This document shows positions 33,409 to 42,451 of a stretch of DNA of 64,000 nucleotides, one piece after another; the stretch's first letter is position 1, and every line of letters starts with the position of its first letter. Under the pieces are notes generated by a model. It did no database searches. It had not been told where the DNA came from and was given only the letters and a program-made list of their open reading frames with translations. Source of the DNA: Gordonia paraffinivorans NBRC 108238 (GTDB taxonomy: Bacteria > Actinomycetota > Actinomycetes > Mycobacteriales > Mycobacteriaceae); the NCBI RefSeq assembly GCF_000344155.1, contig NZ_BAOQ01000004.1, positions 17,371 to 81,370 on the forward strand, given 5' to 3'. The translations under genes were made by a program, and so were the position numbers.

Positions 33409-35175
33409 TCAGGCTCCTGTCTGCGGTGTCGTGGCCGGCGTGCGGTTCTCGTCGCCGGCGGTGGCCTTCTCGGCGATGTCGGAGGCGGCGAGGTACCCGA
33501 AGACCATCGCGGGTCCGATGGTCGCGCCCGGGCCGGCGTAGGTGTGGCCCATCACCGGGGCGCTGGTGTTGCCTGCGGCGTAGAGGCCCTCGATGACCGA
33601 GCCGTCGGCGCGCAGTGCGCGGCCGGCGGCGTCGGCGTTGATGCCGCCCTTGGTGCCGAGGTCGCCCGGCACCATCTTCACCGCGTAGAACGGCGGCTTG
33701 GAGACCTCGCCCAGGCTGGGGTTCGGCTTGTTGGTGATGTCGCCGTAGTAGTGGTCGTAGCCGCTCTCGCCGCGGTGGAAGTCCTCGTCGACGCCAGAGC
33801 GGGCGAAGCCGTTGAAGCGCTCGGTGGTCGCCTCGAGTTCGTCGGCGGGCACGCCGATCTTCTCCGCGAGCTCGCGGATGCTGCCGGCCTTGACGACCAC
33901 ACCCGAGTCGAACCACTTCTTGGGCAACGGCTGACGGGCGTTGATCCCGGCGAACAGATACCGGTTGCGGCACCGCTGGTCGAAGATCAGCCACGACGGC
34001 ACGTTCTCGCCGGGGCCCTCGCCGTGTCCGAACTCGCCGCCGTACATGTGGTGCACCGCCTCCACGTAGGGCAGCGACTCGTTCATGTAGCGCTTGCCGC
34101 GCAGGTTGACGATGAACGTGCCCGGAACCGAACGCTCCGACAACGCGAACCAGGGGCCGCGCGGCAGCGGGATCGTCGGACCCCACCAGGCGTCGTCCAT
34201 GAGCGAGACCGCGGCGCCGACCTTGAGGCCGGCGTTGATGCCGTCGCCGGTGTTGCTCGGCGCGCCGGTGGTCCACTCGGAGCCGATGGGCTCGCGCTGG
34301 TATTTCTTGCGCATCTCCGCGTTGTGCTCGAAGCCGCCGCAGGCCAGGATCACGCCGTGGCGGGCGCGGATCTCGAACTGGCGGCCGTCGGACTCGGCGA
34401 TCACGCCGACCACCCGGTCGTCCTCGGTGATCAGGTCGACCAGACCGGTGTTCAGGCGCAGCGGCACGCCGGCCTCGCGGACCCCGATGAGGAGTTCGGC
34501 GGCGAGCGCGGCGCCCATCGCGATGAGCTTCTTGCCCCGGCTGCGGGCCCAGAAGAACCTGCCGCCGACCTTGGCCATGCGCAGCGGGCCGCGCCAGTGG
34601 CGCAGGCCGGTGTTGAGCCAGCGGTAGTCCGACTGCAGCACGACCATGTTCAGCGGCGCCTTGGTGTACTGCGGGTGCAGGGTCTTCAGGTCGTCGCCGA
34701 GGCGGCGCGCGTCGAACGGACGCGGCTCCACCGAACGGCCCTCGAGCCGGCCGCCGGGCGCCTCCGGGTAGTAGTCGGAGTAGCCCTTGACCCACTCGAG
34801 GTCGAGGGGCGCGTACTTCATCAGGAAATCGAGCGCCTCGGGTCCGCGGTCGATGTAGGCGTCGATGCGGTCGGCGGGCGCGTGCTCGCCGATGATCGCG
34901 TGCACGTACTCGCGGGCCTTCTCCGGCGAGTCGACGACGCCGTCGCGGCGCAGCACCGAGTTGTTCGGGATCCACACACCGCCGCCCGAGCGCGAGGTCG
35001 AGCCGCCCCAGTAGGGCGACTTCTCGATCAGGACGGTCTTCAGGCCCTTGCGGGCCGCGGTGATCGCGGCGCTCATGCCGGCGCCGCCCGCGCCCACGAC
35101 GACGACGTCGTAGGTCTCCGGTGCGGTGCCGGTCTGCTCTGGGCTGGTCTGCTGTGGATCGGTCGAGCCGGCCAT
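33409..35175 (-). CDS. kstD: KstD, 3-ketosteroid delta1-dehydrogenase
   Basis: A 588-residue FAD flavoprotein that introduces the C1-C2 double bond into 3-ketosteroids, a step needed for ring B opening. The FAD site is VVVVGAGGAGMSAAI (about 25), then EKSPYWGGSTSRSGGGVWIP. The catalytic part includes NLRGKRYMNESLPYVEAVHH (Tyr) and the C-terminal GLYAAGNTSAPVMGHTYAGP with the conserved Tyr and Gly. The mirror-image pair of KstR operators lies just 24 bases upstream. In M. tuberculosis kstD is directly divergent from hsaE; here three genes and a remnant separate them. Confidence 0.96.
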   Translation of the reverse strand: MAGSTDPQQTSPEQTGTAPETYDVVVVGAGGAGMSAAITAARKGLKTVLIEKSPYWGGSTSRSGGGVWIPNNSVLRRDGVVDSPEKAREYVHAIIGEHAPADRIDAYIDRGPEALDFLMKYAPLDLEWVKGYSDYYPEAPGGRLEGRSVEPRPFDARRLGDDLKTLHPQYTKAPLNMVVLQSDYRWLNTGLRHWRGPLRMAKVGGRFFWARSRGKKLIAMGAALAAELLIGVREAGVPLRLNTGLVDLITEDDRVVGVIAESDGRQFEIRARHGVILACGGFEHNAEMRKKYQREPIGSEWTTGAPSNTGDGINAGLKVGAAVSLMDDAWWGPTIPLPRGPWFALSERSVPGTFIVNLRGKRYMNESLPYVEAVHHMYGGEFGHGEGPGENVPSWLIFDQRCRNRYLFAGINARQPLPKKWFDSGVVVKAGSIRELAEKIGVPADELEATTERFNGFARSGVDEDFHRGESGYDHYYGDITNKPNPSLGEVSKPPFYAVKMVPGDLGTKGGINADAAGRALRADGSVIEGLYAAGNTSAPVMGHTYAGPGATIGPAMVFGYLAASDIAEKATAGDENRTPATTPQTGA

Positions 35176-35198
35176 GGGGTCCCCTTCGTGCGACGCAG

Positions 35199-35238
35199 CT
35201 GTAACGTGTTCTACTCCCTGAATTAGAACACGTTACAG
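35199..35238. promoter_or_regulatory. Double, mirror-symmetric KstR operator before kstD
   Basis: Two full KstR sites, TGTAACGTGTTCTA (35200-35213) and TAGAACACGTTACA (35224-35237), both fit TnnAACnnGTTnnA. They are exact reverse complements of each other. With one extra base on each side they form a 15-base-arm inverted repeat around a 10-base spacer, centres 24 bases apart. Confidence 0.92.
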
Positions 35239-35288
35239 AAATGGACCGCCAGGGTGGGAGGTCATGGGTACCGGCGAGCGGCGGCCCC

Positions 35289-35390
35289 TCACCGGTCGCC
35301 CTGGGTCACCGCGACGTCGGCCGGAGACCAGAACGCCCGCATCGAGGTGATGAGCCCGTCCTCGTCGAAGGTCATGACGTCGATCGGTTC
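35289..35390 (-). pseudogene. 3' remnant of a ketosteroid delta-isomerase gene
   Basis: The last 33 codons of a ketosteroid isomerase-like gene: EPIDVMTFDEDGLITSM, then RAFWSPADVAVTQGDR. This resembles the end of Pseudomonas putida KSI (IDVMRFDEHGRIQTMQAYW from memory), including the Asp-103 and Trp-120 equivalents. The segments that would carry Tyr-16 and Asp-40 are gone: upstream, the frame runs into the acyl-CoA dehydrogenase gene. The dehydrogenase stop codon lies inside this remnant, out of frame, so a deletion probably joined the two. The ATG at 35375 overlaps that stop, so a 28-residue peptide could still be made. Confidence 0.7.
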
Positions 35391-36454
35391 GCGTCGTCGA
35401 CGGTGCCGGTGATCAGGTCCCACGGGTCGAGTCCGTCGTCCAGGATGCGTCCGGCAAGGGCGGAGGCCCATTCGCGCTCGGTGCCGTGGCGGTCGCGCCA
35501 CGTCCACAGCGCGGTGGTGAACCGGCCCAGCGAATGCTCGGAGGTGAACCCGATCGCGCCGTGGATCTGATGGCCGGCCGCGGCGACGGCGTGGCCGTAG
35601 AGCGAGGTCACCACCTTGGCGACGGCGGTCGAGACCTCCGCGAGGACCGGGTTGCCGTCGCCGGCGGCGACGGCCCGCGACGAGGCGACCTCCATCATGG
35701 TCGCCAGCGCGGCCAGCGTGGCGAGTCTCTGCTGCACGGCCTGGAACTTGGTGAGCGGACGGCCGAACTGCACACGCTCCGATGCGTACTGCACCGTCCG
35801 GTCGCACACTGCGCGCGCCGCGGCGGCGAGCGCCGCCGCGTAGACGAGGGCGCCCCGCTCGCGCAGTCGCTCGGCGTCGACGGGGGTCTCGGCGACCCCG
35901 ATCGCCGGGACCCGGTCGAGCGTCACGTCGCCGATCGACGCCCCGAGGAGGTCGGCCCCGGCGCTCACCGACACACCGGGGTGATCGAGCGGGAGCGTCG
36001 CCACCTGTGCGGGGCGATCGCCGTCGCCGGGTACCAGGGCCACGACCACCGACGCCGCCGAGACGTGGACGACGTCGCGCAGGACGCCGGTGACGTACGC
36101 CTGCTCGCCGTCGGCATCGAGGGCGAGGTCCGCGTCGGCGACCGCGATCGTCGCGGTCGCGTCCGGGAGTTCGTGGCCGGCGGAGCCGGCCAGCCACGCG
36201 GCCAGCATCGCGTGTTCGGCGTAGGGGACCAGCGCCCCGCTCTCGGTGATCGTCGTGAGCACGGACATCGCGTCCGCGGTGTCGCCGCCGTGCCCTCCGG
36301 CCGCTTCCGGGACGTCGATCGAGGTGAAACCCGACTCACGCAGCGCCTCCCACAGCGCGTCGTCGGTGTGCTCGGCCGGTGTCCGGGTGTCGATCTCGAT
36401 CCGCTCGATCATCGAACGCACTGCGGACACCAGGTCCGCCGACATCTCGCTCAT
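35372..36454 (-). CDS. Acyl-CoA dehydrogenase, beta-type subunit
   Basis: A 360-residue acyl-CoA dehydrogenase of the kind that pairs with a fully catalytic partner. Visible are YASERVQFGRPLTKFQAVQQ, AAAGHQIHGAIGFTSEHSLG and WTWRDRHGTEREWA. The FAD/substrate loop TEPxAGSD in the first domain is absent, as in FadE28-like subunits. Start ATG 36454 overlaps the stop of the partner gene (ATGA). The last six codons and the stop are read from a ketosteroid isomerase remnant in another frame, so the native C-terminus may have been replaced. The substrate is unknown; a steroid-derived CoA ester is inferred from the neighbourhood. Confidence 0.85.
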   Translation of the reverse strand: MSEMSADLVSAVRSMIERIEIDTRTPAEHTDDALWEALRESGFTSIDVPEAAGGHGGDTADAMSVLTTITESGALVPYAEHAMLAAWLAGSAGHELPDATATIAVADADLALDADGEQAYVTGVLRDVVHVSAASVVVALVPGDGDRPAQVATLPLDHPGVSVSAGADLLGASIGDVTLDRVPAIGVAETPVDAERLRERGALVYAAALAAAARAVCDRTVQYASERVQFGRPLTKFQAVQQRLATLAALATMMEVASSRAVAAGDGNPVLAEVSTAVAKVVTSLYGHAVAAAGHQIHGAIGFTSEHSLGRFTTALWTWRDRHGTEREWASALAGRILDDGLDPWDLITGTVDDANRSTS

Positions 36455-37608
36455 CGAATCCCCAAGCCGCGCGCCACGATCCCGCGCAAGATCTCGTTGG
36501 TGCCGCCGCGCAGCGTGAAAGCCGGTGTGTGCAGGACGCTCTGGGCCATCAGACGCTCCATGCGCGAACCGCCGGAGCACCGTGCCGCAACTCCCGAGGA
36601 GCTGCGGATCGCGTCGACCAGGTCGCCCTCGAACGTCGAGCCCAGGTCCTTCACCATGGCGGCCAGGACATCGGGGCGCCGCCCGGCCGACAGCTCGTCG
36701 GCCACCTGCAGCGACATCGACCGCAGCGCCCAGGCGCGCGCGGTGAGCGTGCCCAGCGTCACGCGCTGTTCCTCCGTCGCGCCGTGCGTGCGCAGTTCGT
36801 CGGCCCAGGCGCGCAGCAACGGCATCGTGCTGAGGTAGCGCTCGGGTCCGGAACGCTCGAAGGCCAGCTCGCGCATCACCTGCGACCATCCCTTTCCGCG
36901 CTCGCCCAGCAGAGCCGACGAGTCGACGACCGCGTCGTGGAAGATGACCTCGTTGAAGTGGGCCTGCCCGTCGATGCTCTCCAGCGGACGGATCTCGATG
37001 TCGGGGTGGGGGAGGTCGATGACGAGCTGGGACAGACCCTCGTGCCGGTCCTCCGGGCGACCGTCGGTGCGCGCGAGCAGCACCATCGCGTGGGCGAGAT
37101 GCGCACCCGTCGTCCACACCTTGGTGCCGCTGATCGTCCAGGAGTCGCCGCCCGCGACGGCGCGGGTCCGGACCGCGGCGAGGTCGGAGCCGGCGTCCGG
37201 CTCGCTCATGCCGATCGCGAAGAACGACGTCCCGGCCGCGATCCCGGGCAGATAGCGCTGCTTCTGCTCCTCGGTGCCGTTGGCGAGGATGCCCGGCGCC
37301 ATCTGCCGGTCGGCGATCCAGTGCGCGGCCACCGGGGCCCCGTGGGCGAGCAACTCCTCGGTGATCACGAACCGCTCCGTCGCGGTGCGCCCCCGGCCGC
37401 CGTAGGCCTGCGGGATGGTCATCCCGAGCCAACCGCGCTCGCCGAGCCTCCGGCTGAACTCCGGGTCGAAACCGGTCATCCAGCTGTCGACATCGGGCTC
37501 GAAGGCGCCGCGATCGATCTCGTCGCGCAGGAAGGCTCGGACGTCGGCGCGCAATGCCTCCAGGTCGTCGCGGGTGACGGCCCGGGTCTCGGTGATGGTG
37601 CCCGTCAT
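36451..37608 (-). CDS. Acyl-CoA dehydrogenase, alpha-type subunit
   Basis: A 385-residue complete acyl-CoA dehydrogenase. The FAD/substrate segment is FFAIGMSEPDAGSDLAAVRT, followed by ISGTKVWTTGAHLAHAMVLL, and the C-terminal FAD loop is FTLRGGTNEILRGIVARGLG. It probably forms an alpha2beta2 enzyme with the coupled downstream gene, as FadE28/29 do. ATG 37608 overlaps the crotonase stop (ATGA). No exact M. tuberculosis counterpart was recognised, so no symbol is given. Confidence 0.87.
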   Translation of the reverse strand: MTGTITETRAVTRDDLEALRADVRAFLRDEIDRGAFEPDVDSWMTGFDPEFSRRLGERGWLGMTIPQAYGGRGRTATERFVITEELLAHGAPVAAHWIADRQMAPGILANGTEEQKQRYLPGIAAGTSFFAIGMSEPDAGSDLAAVRTRAVAGGDSWTISGTKVWTTGAHLAHAMVLLARTDGRPEDRHEGLSQLVIDLPHPDIEIRPLESIDGQAHFNEVIFHDAVVDSSALLGERGKGWSQVMRELAFERSGPERYLSTMPLLRAWADELRTHGATEEQRVTLGTLTARAWALRSMSLQVADELSAGRRPDVLAAMVKDLGSTFEGDLVDAIRSSSGVAARCSGGSRMERLMAQSVLHTPAFTLRGGTNEILRGIVARGLGIR

Positions 37609-38450
37609 CTGCGCTCCGGCCCCCGGGAAGACCAGGCCTGCTTGCCCTTCCGCGACATCGACCACATCTGCACGCCGCGCTCGATCTCGAGCGCCGAGGC
37701 CCAGCTGACCGCCGGCGGGCCGAGCTCGAGGCGGGCGCTGGTCATGACCCGCCGGGTCAGCTCGGGGTCGCGGGCGGCCGGTCCGGTCAGCCCGTCGACG
37801 AGTGCCGGCAGCTCCTCCGCCGGTGCCGCGGCGTAGGCGAGCCCGCGCGCCACGGCCTGCTCGCCGGTCAGGCTCTGCCCGCACGCCGCCAGCGCGATCG
37901 TGGCGGACCAGCCGACCGCTCGTCCGAGCAGGGAGAGATGGCCTCCGCCGGGGTGGATGCTGCGTGTCAGGAAGCCGCTGTCGAGCACGGCGTCGGGGGT
38001 GGTCACCATGATGTCGGTCGCCATGGCCAGGTTCAGTCCGGCACCCACCGCGCCGCCGATCACGACGGAGATGGTCGGTACGGGCAGGCTTCCGACACGG
38101 ACGAATGCGCCGTACACCGCCGACGTCCGCGCGACCGCCTCCGGCGAGGCCGGGTCGGCCGACGAGCTGGCCAGGTCGCGGGTGTCGGCCCCACTGCAGA
38201 AGTACTGCCCCGCGGCGTCGACGACGACCACGCCGACGCTCGCGTCGTCGGCGACCCGATCGCAGAACTCCTCGATGGCCGCGGCCATCTCGAGGTTGAT
38301 CGCGTTCTTGCGCCGGGGGTTGGTCAGGGTCAGTCGCGCCACGCCGTCGGTGAACGAGGTGAGAATGGCCGGACCGTCGGCCTCGGCGGAGGTCGTCCGG
38401 GTCGGACCCGACCCGGACGCGGAGGGGTTGGTTGTTCCTTCGGTGGTCAT
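37605..38450 (-). CDS. Enoyl-CoA hydratase (crotonase)
   Basis: A 281-residue crotonase that is first in the operon with the dehydrogenase pair. It shows LTLTNPRRKNAINLEM, an oxyanion segment AAGQYFCSGADTRDL, then SVVIGGAVGAGLNLAMATDI, and FLTRSIHPGGGHLSLLGRAV, where the usual catalytic Glu is replaced by His/Pro. The N-terminus (residues 1-30) is a Ser/Thr-rich extension. ATG 38450 is taken as start because homology begins soon after. The preceding region up to the KstR sites at 38752 holds its promoter. Hydratase or isomerase action on a steroid CoA ester is inferred. Confidence 0.85.
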   Translation of the reverse strand: MTTEGTTNPSASGSGPTRTTSAEADGPAILTSFTDGVARLTLTNPRRKNAINLEMAAAIEEFCDRVADDASVGVVVVDAAGQYFCSGADTRDLASSSADPASPEAVARTSAVYGAFVRVGSLPVPTISVVIGGAVGAGLNLAMATDIMVTTPDAVLDSGFLTRSIHPGGGHLSLLGRAVGWSATIALAACGQSLTGEQAVARGLAYAAAPAEELPALVDGLTGPAARDPELTRRVMTSARLELGPPAVSWASALEIERGVQMWSMSRKGKQAWSSRGPERR

Positions 38451-38751
38451 GCGCCGAACGTACAAGAGCGGATGCTGGGCCGTATCCGATTCGACCGCTG
38501 GCTGGGACGTCCGTGCCGGCGGGGATCGGTCACCCGCTGAGTTGGAAGGGTCCGCTCGCCGGGGATCACTGCGGCGCTCCTGTGCGGCGGAAGGCGATCG
38601 GCACCGGCCGTAGGGCGGCGGATGCAGACAGCAGGAGGGGTGGTTGTTCGACGGCGTGGCCGACCGGGCTTTCGGTCCCGGCGTGCGGGGGCGTCGTAGT
38701 GCAATCACGGGGGATCGACGACCCGGTCGGCGGACAGCCGGTGTCGCAATA
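38451..38751. other. Intergenic region upstream of the crotonase/dehydrogenase operon
   Basis: About 300 bases between the crotonase start (minus strand) and the KstR operators of hsaE. No ORF with a credible ribosome-binding site, no strong hairpin and no KstR box close to the crotonase start was found. Base composition is that of the surroundings. It presumably holds the crotonase promoter. Confidence 0.6.
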
Positions 38752-38782
38752 CTGGAACCTGTTCTAAACTAGAACACGTTCA
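38752..38782. promoter_or_regulatory. Double KstR operator before hsaE
   Basis: TGGAACCTGTTCTA (38752-38765) fits the KstR consensus fully. TAGAACACGTTCAC (38769-38782) has one mismatch at the last position. The two are separated by 3 bases, centres 17 apart, and end 21 bases before the hsaE start. Confidence 0.9.
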
Positions 38783-38803
38783 CTTTCGGAAGGCGAGGAA
38801 TCC

Positions 38804-39592
38804 ATGGCGGTTGACCAGCAGGTTCGAGAGCAGATCGCCGCAGATCTGTGGAACGCGGAGCAGACGGCGACGGCGATCGACCGTCCCACCGACACCCATC
38901 CCGACCTCGACGTGGTCGACGCTTACGAGATCCAGCTGATCAACATCCGCAAGCGGCTCGACGCCGGCGCGAAGGTGGCCGGGCACAAGGTCGGCCTCGC
39001 CTCCGAGGCGATGCAGAAGATGATGGGGGTCGACGAGCCCGACTACGGGCACCTCCTCGACGAGATGCAGTACTTCGAGGACACCCCTATCGACGCGAAG
39101 ACGCTGTGCTTCCCGCGCGTCGAGGTCGAGGTCGGGTACATCCTCGGCGAGGACCTGCCGGGCGAGGGGTGCACCAACGAGGACGTCATCGCGGCGGTCG
39201 AGTGGGTGGTCCCGGCGATCGAGCTCATCGACTCGCGCATCAAGGACTGGAAGATCACCCTGTGCGACACGATCGCCGACAACGCGTCGTCGTGCGGCTG
39301 GATCCTCGGTAAGGAGCGTGTGCCGATCAGCGAGATCGACACCGGCGACATCGACGCGGTGCTGCACCGCAACGGCGAGATCGTCGCGAATGGCAACTCC
39401 TCGGCGGTGCTGGGTCATCCGCTCAACGCGGTGTCGTGGCTGGCGCGCAAGGTCGACGGCTTCGGGGTGCGGCTGCGCAAGGGCGACGTCATCCTGCCGG
39501 GCACCGCGACGCGGGCCATCGACATCGCCGCCGGGGACCACTTCGTCGCCGAGTTCGCCGGACTCGGCTCGGTCACTCTCGATTTCACCTGA
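38804..39592 (+). CDS. hsaE: HsaE, 2-hydroxyhexa-2,4-dienoate hydratase
   Basis: A 262-residue hydratase of the 2-keto-4-pentenoate hydratase family that converts the 2-hydroxy-2,4-dienoate released from the steroid A/B rings to 4-hydroxy-2-oxohexanoate. The metal-binding Glu pair is in RVEVEVGYILGEDLPGEG (about 105), with VPAIELIDSRIKDWK (about 140) and GNSSAVLGHPLNAVSWLA (about 195). GGAAGGCGAGG precedes ATG 38804. It heads the hsaE-hsaG-hsaF operon under two KstR operators. The hsaE-G-F order is as in mycobacteria. Confidence 0.95.
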   Translation: MAVDQQVREQIAADLWNAEQTATAIDRPTDTHPDLDVVDAYEIQLINIRKRLDAGAKVAGHKVGLASEAMQKMMGVDEPDYGHLLDEMQYFEDTPIDAKTLCFPRVEVEVGYILGEDLPGEGCTNEDVIAAVEWVVPAIELIDSRIKDWKITLCDTIADNASSCGWILGKERVPISEIDTGDIDAVLHRNGEIVANGNSSAVLGHPLNAVSWLARKVDGFGVRLRKGDVILPGTATRAIDIAAGDHFVAEFAGLGSVTLDFT

Positions 39593-39628
39593 TTCACCAG
39601 ACTTTTCACGAGCACAAGGAGGGTTCAC

Positions 39629-40534
39629 GTGGCGGCAAAGCTGACCGCGGCGATCATCGGATCGGGCAACATCGGCACCGATCTGATGTACAAGCTGGAG
39701 CGTTCGGAGGTCATCGATCCGCGATGGATGGTCGGTATCGATCCCGACTCCGAGGGGATGAAGCGCGCCGCCGACCACGGCCTCATCACCATGAGCGGCG
39801 GCGCGGACGAACTCCTCGCCTCGCAGGAGAAGCCCGACCTCATCTTCGAGGCGACCTCGGCCTACGTGCACCGCGAGTACGCGCCCAAGTACGAGGCGGC
39901 GGGGATCACCGCCATCGACCTCACCCCGGCCGCGGTCGGACCCGCAGTGGTCCCGCCGGCGAACCTGCGTGAGCACCTCGACGCCCCCAACACCAACATG
40001 ATCACGTGCGGCGGTCAGGCCACCATCCCGATGGTGCACGCGGTCAGTTCGGTCGTCCCGGTTCCGTACGCGGAGATCGTCGCATCGGTCGCATCCGTGT
40101 CGGCGGGTCCGGGCACCCGCGCGAACATCGACGAGTTCACCCGCACCACGTCGAAGGGCATCGAGACGATCGGCGGTGCCGACCGCGGCAAGGCCATCAT
40201 CATCCTGAACCCGGCCGACCCGCCGATGATCATGCGCGACACCATCTTCTGCGCGATCCCCGAGGATGCCGACACCGACGCGATCGCCGAGTCGATCCAC
40301 AAGCGGGAGAAGGAGATCCAGGAGTACGTGCCGGGTTACCGGCTGCTGCAGGAGCCGCAGTTCGACCCGCCGAGCGTCATCAACGGCGGTTTCGCCCGCG
40401 TGTCCATCTTCGTGGAGGTCGAGGGCGCGGGAGACTTCCTGCCGCCCTACGCCGGAAACCTCGACATCATGACCGCCGCCGCCACCAAGGTCGGCGAAGA
40501 ACTCGCCAAGAAGAAGTTGGGAGTCCCCGCATGA
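39629..40534 (+). CDS. hsaG: HsaG, propionaldehyde/acetaldehyde dehydrogenase (CoA-acylating)
   Basis: A 301-residue NAD-dependent CoA-acylating aldehyde dehydrogenase. The Rossmann motif is [19 protein letters not shown] (about 8), the catalytic Cys lies in [20 protein letters not shown] (about 130), and [14 protein letters not shown] marks the C-terminal dimer region. It takes the aldehyde produced by HsaF through a channel to propionyl-CoA. GTG 39629 follows AAGGAGGG by 6 bases. Its stop overlaps hsaF (ATGA), fitting the tight physical complex of the two proteins. Confidence 0.96.
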   Translation: MAAKLTAAIIGSGNIGTDLMYKLERSEVIDPRWMVGIDPDSEGMKRAADHGLITMSGGADELLASQEKPDLIFEATSAYVHREYAPKYEAAGITAIDLTPAAVGPAVVPPANLREHLDAPNTNMITCGGQATIPMVHAVSSVVPVPYAEIVASVASVSAGPGTRANIDEFTRTTSKGIETIGGADRGKAIIILNPADPPMIMRDTIFCAIPEDADTDAIAESIHKREKEIQEYVPGYRLLQEPQFDPPSVINGGFARVSIFVEVEGAGDFLPPYAGNLDIMTAAATKVGEELAKKKLGVPA

Positions 40535-41625
40535 GCACCAACGTCGCCCCCAGGCAGCACGACCCGAAGCTGATGGCGAACGCGCGCAAGTTCTCCGACG
40601 AACTCGACATCCGCGTCACCGACTCCTCGCTGCGCGACGGCAGCCACCACAAGCGGCACCAGTTCACCGAGGAAGAGGTGCGCGCGATCGTCGGCGCCCT
40701 CGACGAGGCCGGCGTGCCGGTCATCGAGGTGACCCACGGTGACGGACTCGGCGGCTCGTCGTTCAACTACGGCTTCTCCAAGACCCCGGAGCAGCAGCTC
40801 ATCGCGGCCGCGGCGGACACCGCCAAGCGCGCCAAGATCGCCTTCCTCATGCTCCCGGGCCTCGGCACCAAGGACGACATCCGCGCCGCGCAGGACAACG
40901 GCGGCCAGATCTGCCGCATCGCCACCCACTGCACCGAGGCGGACGTGTCGATCCAGCACTTCGGCCTCGCCCGCGACCTCGGCCTCGAGACCGTCGGCTT
41001 CCTGATGATGAGCCACAGCCAGCCGCCGGAGGTCATCGCCAAGCAGGGCCGCATCATGGCCGACGCCGGCTGCCAGTGCGTCTACGTCGTCGACTCCGCG
41101 GGCGCCCTCGTCCTCGAGGACGTGACACTGCGGGTGGAGGCGCTGCGTGCCGAGCTCGGCGACGACGCGCAGATCGGCTTCCACGGCCACGAGAACCTCG
41201 ACATCGCGATCGCCAACTCCATCCACGCGATCCGCGCGGGCGCCCAGCAGATCGACGGTTCGGTCCGCCGCTTCGGCGCCGGTGCGGGCAACACCCCGAC
41301 CGAGGCCCTCGTCGGCGTGTGCGACAAGCTCGGCATCAAGACCGGCATCGACTTCATGAAGATCGCCGACGCGGCGCAGGACGTCGTCCGTCCGGCGATG
41401 CCGACCGAGTGCCTGGTCGACCGTCCGTCGATGATGATGGGCTACGCGGGCTGCTACAGCTCGTTCCTCAAGCACGCCGAGAGCCACGCGGAGCGGTACG
41501 GCGTCTCCGCGGCGGACATCCTCATCGAGGCCGGCAACCGCAAGCTGGTCGGCGGCCAGGAGGACCAGCTCATCGACATCGCGCTCGAGCTGAAGAAGAA
41601 GCAAGACGCGAATGCCGGGGTCTGA
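40531..41625 (+). CDS. hsaF: HsaF, 4-hydroxy-2-oxohexanoate aldolase
   Basis: A 364-residue HMGL-like aldolase. The catalytic N-terminal motif is [20 protein letters not shown] (about 29), metal ligands lie in [16 protein letters not shown], and the C-terminal communication domain includes [20 protein letters not shown]. It cleaves 4-hydroxy-2-oxohexanoate to pyruvate and propanal, which passes to HsaG. The 3' end overlaps the SDR gene by 14 bases, more than the usual 4, so that SDR is likely made at a coupled and lower level. Confidence 0.96.
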   Translation: MSTNVAPRQHDPKLMANARKFSDELDIRVTDSSLRDGSHHKRHQFTEEEVRAIVGALDEAGVPVIEVTHGDGLGGSSFNYGFSKTPEQQLIAAAADTAKRAKIAFLMLPGLGTKDDIRAAQDNGGQICRIATHCTEADVSIQHFGLARDLGLETVGFLMMSHSQPPEVIAKQGRIMADAGCQCVYVVDSAGALVLEDVTLRVEALRAELGDDAQIGFHGHENLDIAIANSIHAIRAGAQQIDGSVRRFGAGAGNTPTEALVGVCDKLGIKTGIDFMKIADAAQDVVRPAMPTECLVDRPSMMMGYAGCYSSFLKHAESHAERYGVSAADILIEAGNRKLVGGQEDQLIDIALELKKKQDANAGV

Positions 41626-42451
41626 GCTCACGTCGGGGGAGTCGACGGGGTTCGATCCGGGCAGGTACGGCCCGTGGGCGGTGATCGCCGGCGGTTCGGA
41701 AGGGGTGGGTGCGTCGTTCGCCCACCAGCTCGCCGACGCCGGCATCAACGTCGTGCTCCTCGCCCGCAAGCCGGGACCCCTGCAGGAGACCGCGGAGGCG
41801 GTACGGGCCAGGGGAGTGCAGGCAGTGACCCTCTCGCTCGACCTGACCGAGCTGGCGGCGATCGATGAGATCGTCTCGGCGACCGAGGGTCTCGACGTCG
41901 GTCTCCTGATCTACAACGCCGGGGCCAACACCTACGGCGCCGACTTCGTCGACGGCGACCTCGCGGGATTCCAGAAGGTCATCGACCTCAACATCACCGC
42001 GCAACTCGCGCTCGTCCAGCATTTCGGCCGCCGGTTGAGGGATCGGGGACGGGGCGGGCTGCTGCTGGTCGGCTCGATGAGCGGCTACCTCGGTGGTCGT
42101 CACCTGTCGGTCTACGGCGGGGTCAAGGCCTTCGGGCGGGTCTTCGCCGAGTCGCTGTGGCTGGAACTGAGGGAGCACGGGGTCGACGTCCTCGAACTCG
42201 TCCTCGGCGTCACGCGCACCCCGGCGATGGAACGTGCCGGGCTGAACTTCGGCGGAGCGTTCAAGGCCGACGAACCCGACGACGTCGCACGGGAGGGGCT
42301 CGCGCACCTCGCCGACGGTCCGGTCTGGATCGCCGGCGGCAACGCGCGGCGCGCCGAGAAGATCAACGGCCCCGACCGCCGGGGCCTGATCCTCGCCCAG
42401 CACGAGGCGATGGCGAAGCTGTTCCCGCAGAAGGAGGACGCTGCTCGTTGA
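41612..42451 (+). CDS. SDR oxidoreductase appended to the hsaEGF operon
   Basis: A 279-residue SDR with an altered nucleotide motif [12 protein letters not shown] (about 27), [11 protein letters not shown] (NAG motif), catalytic Ser in [12 protein letters not shown] and YGGVK as YxxxK. The C-terminal stretch [19 protein letters not shown] is longer than in classical SDRs. It starts inside hsaF and its stop overlaps the LLM gene (TTGA), so it belongs to the KstR-controlled operon. A steroid or steroid-derived ketone is the likely substrate by context only. Confidence 0.85.
   Translation: MPGSELTSGESTGFDPGRYGPWAVIAGGSEGVGASFAHQLADAGINVVLLARKPGPLQETAEAVRARGVQAVTLSLDLTELAAIDEIVSATEGLDVGLLIYNAGANTYGADFVDGDLAGFQKVIDLNITAQLALVQHFGRRLRDRGRGGLLLVGSMSGYLGGRHLSVYGGVKAFGRVFAESLWLELREHGVDVLELVLGVTRTPAMERAGLNFGGAFKADEPDDVAREGLAHLADGPVWIAGGNARRAEKINGPDRRGLILAQHEAMAKLFPQKEDAAR

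Noticed and set aside
35289..36197. Full-length minus-strand 302-codon frame ending in the KSI-like tail as a complete isomerase
   Set aside because: Everything upstream of about 35390 in this frame is an out-of-frame shadow of the acyl-CoA dehydrogenase gene; only the last 33 codons look like KSI.
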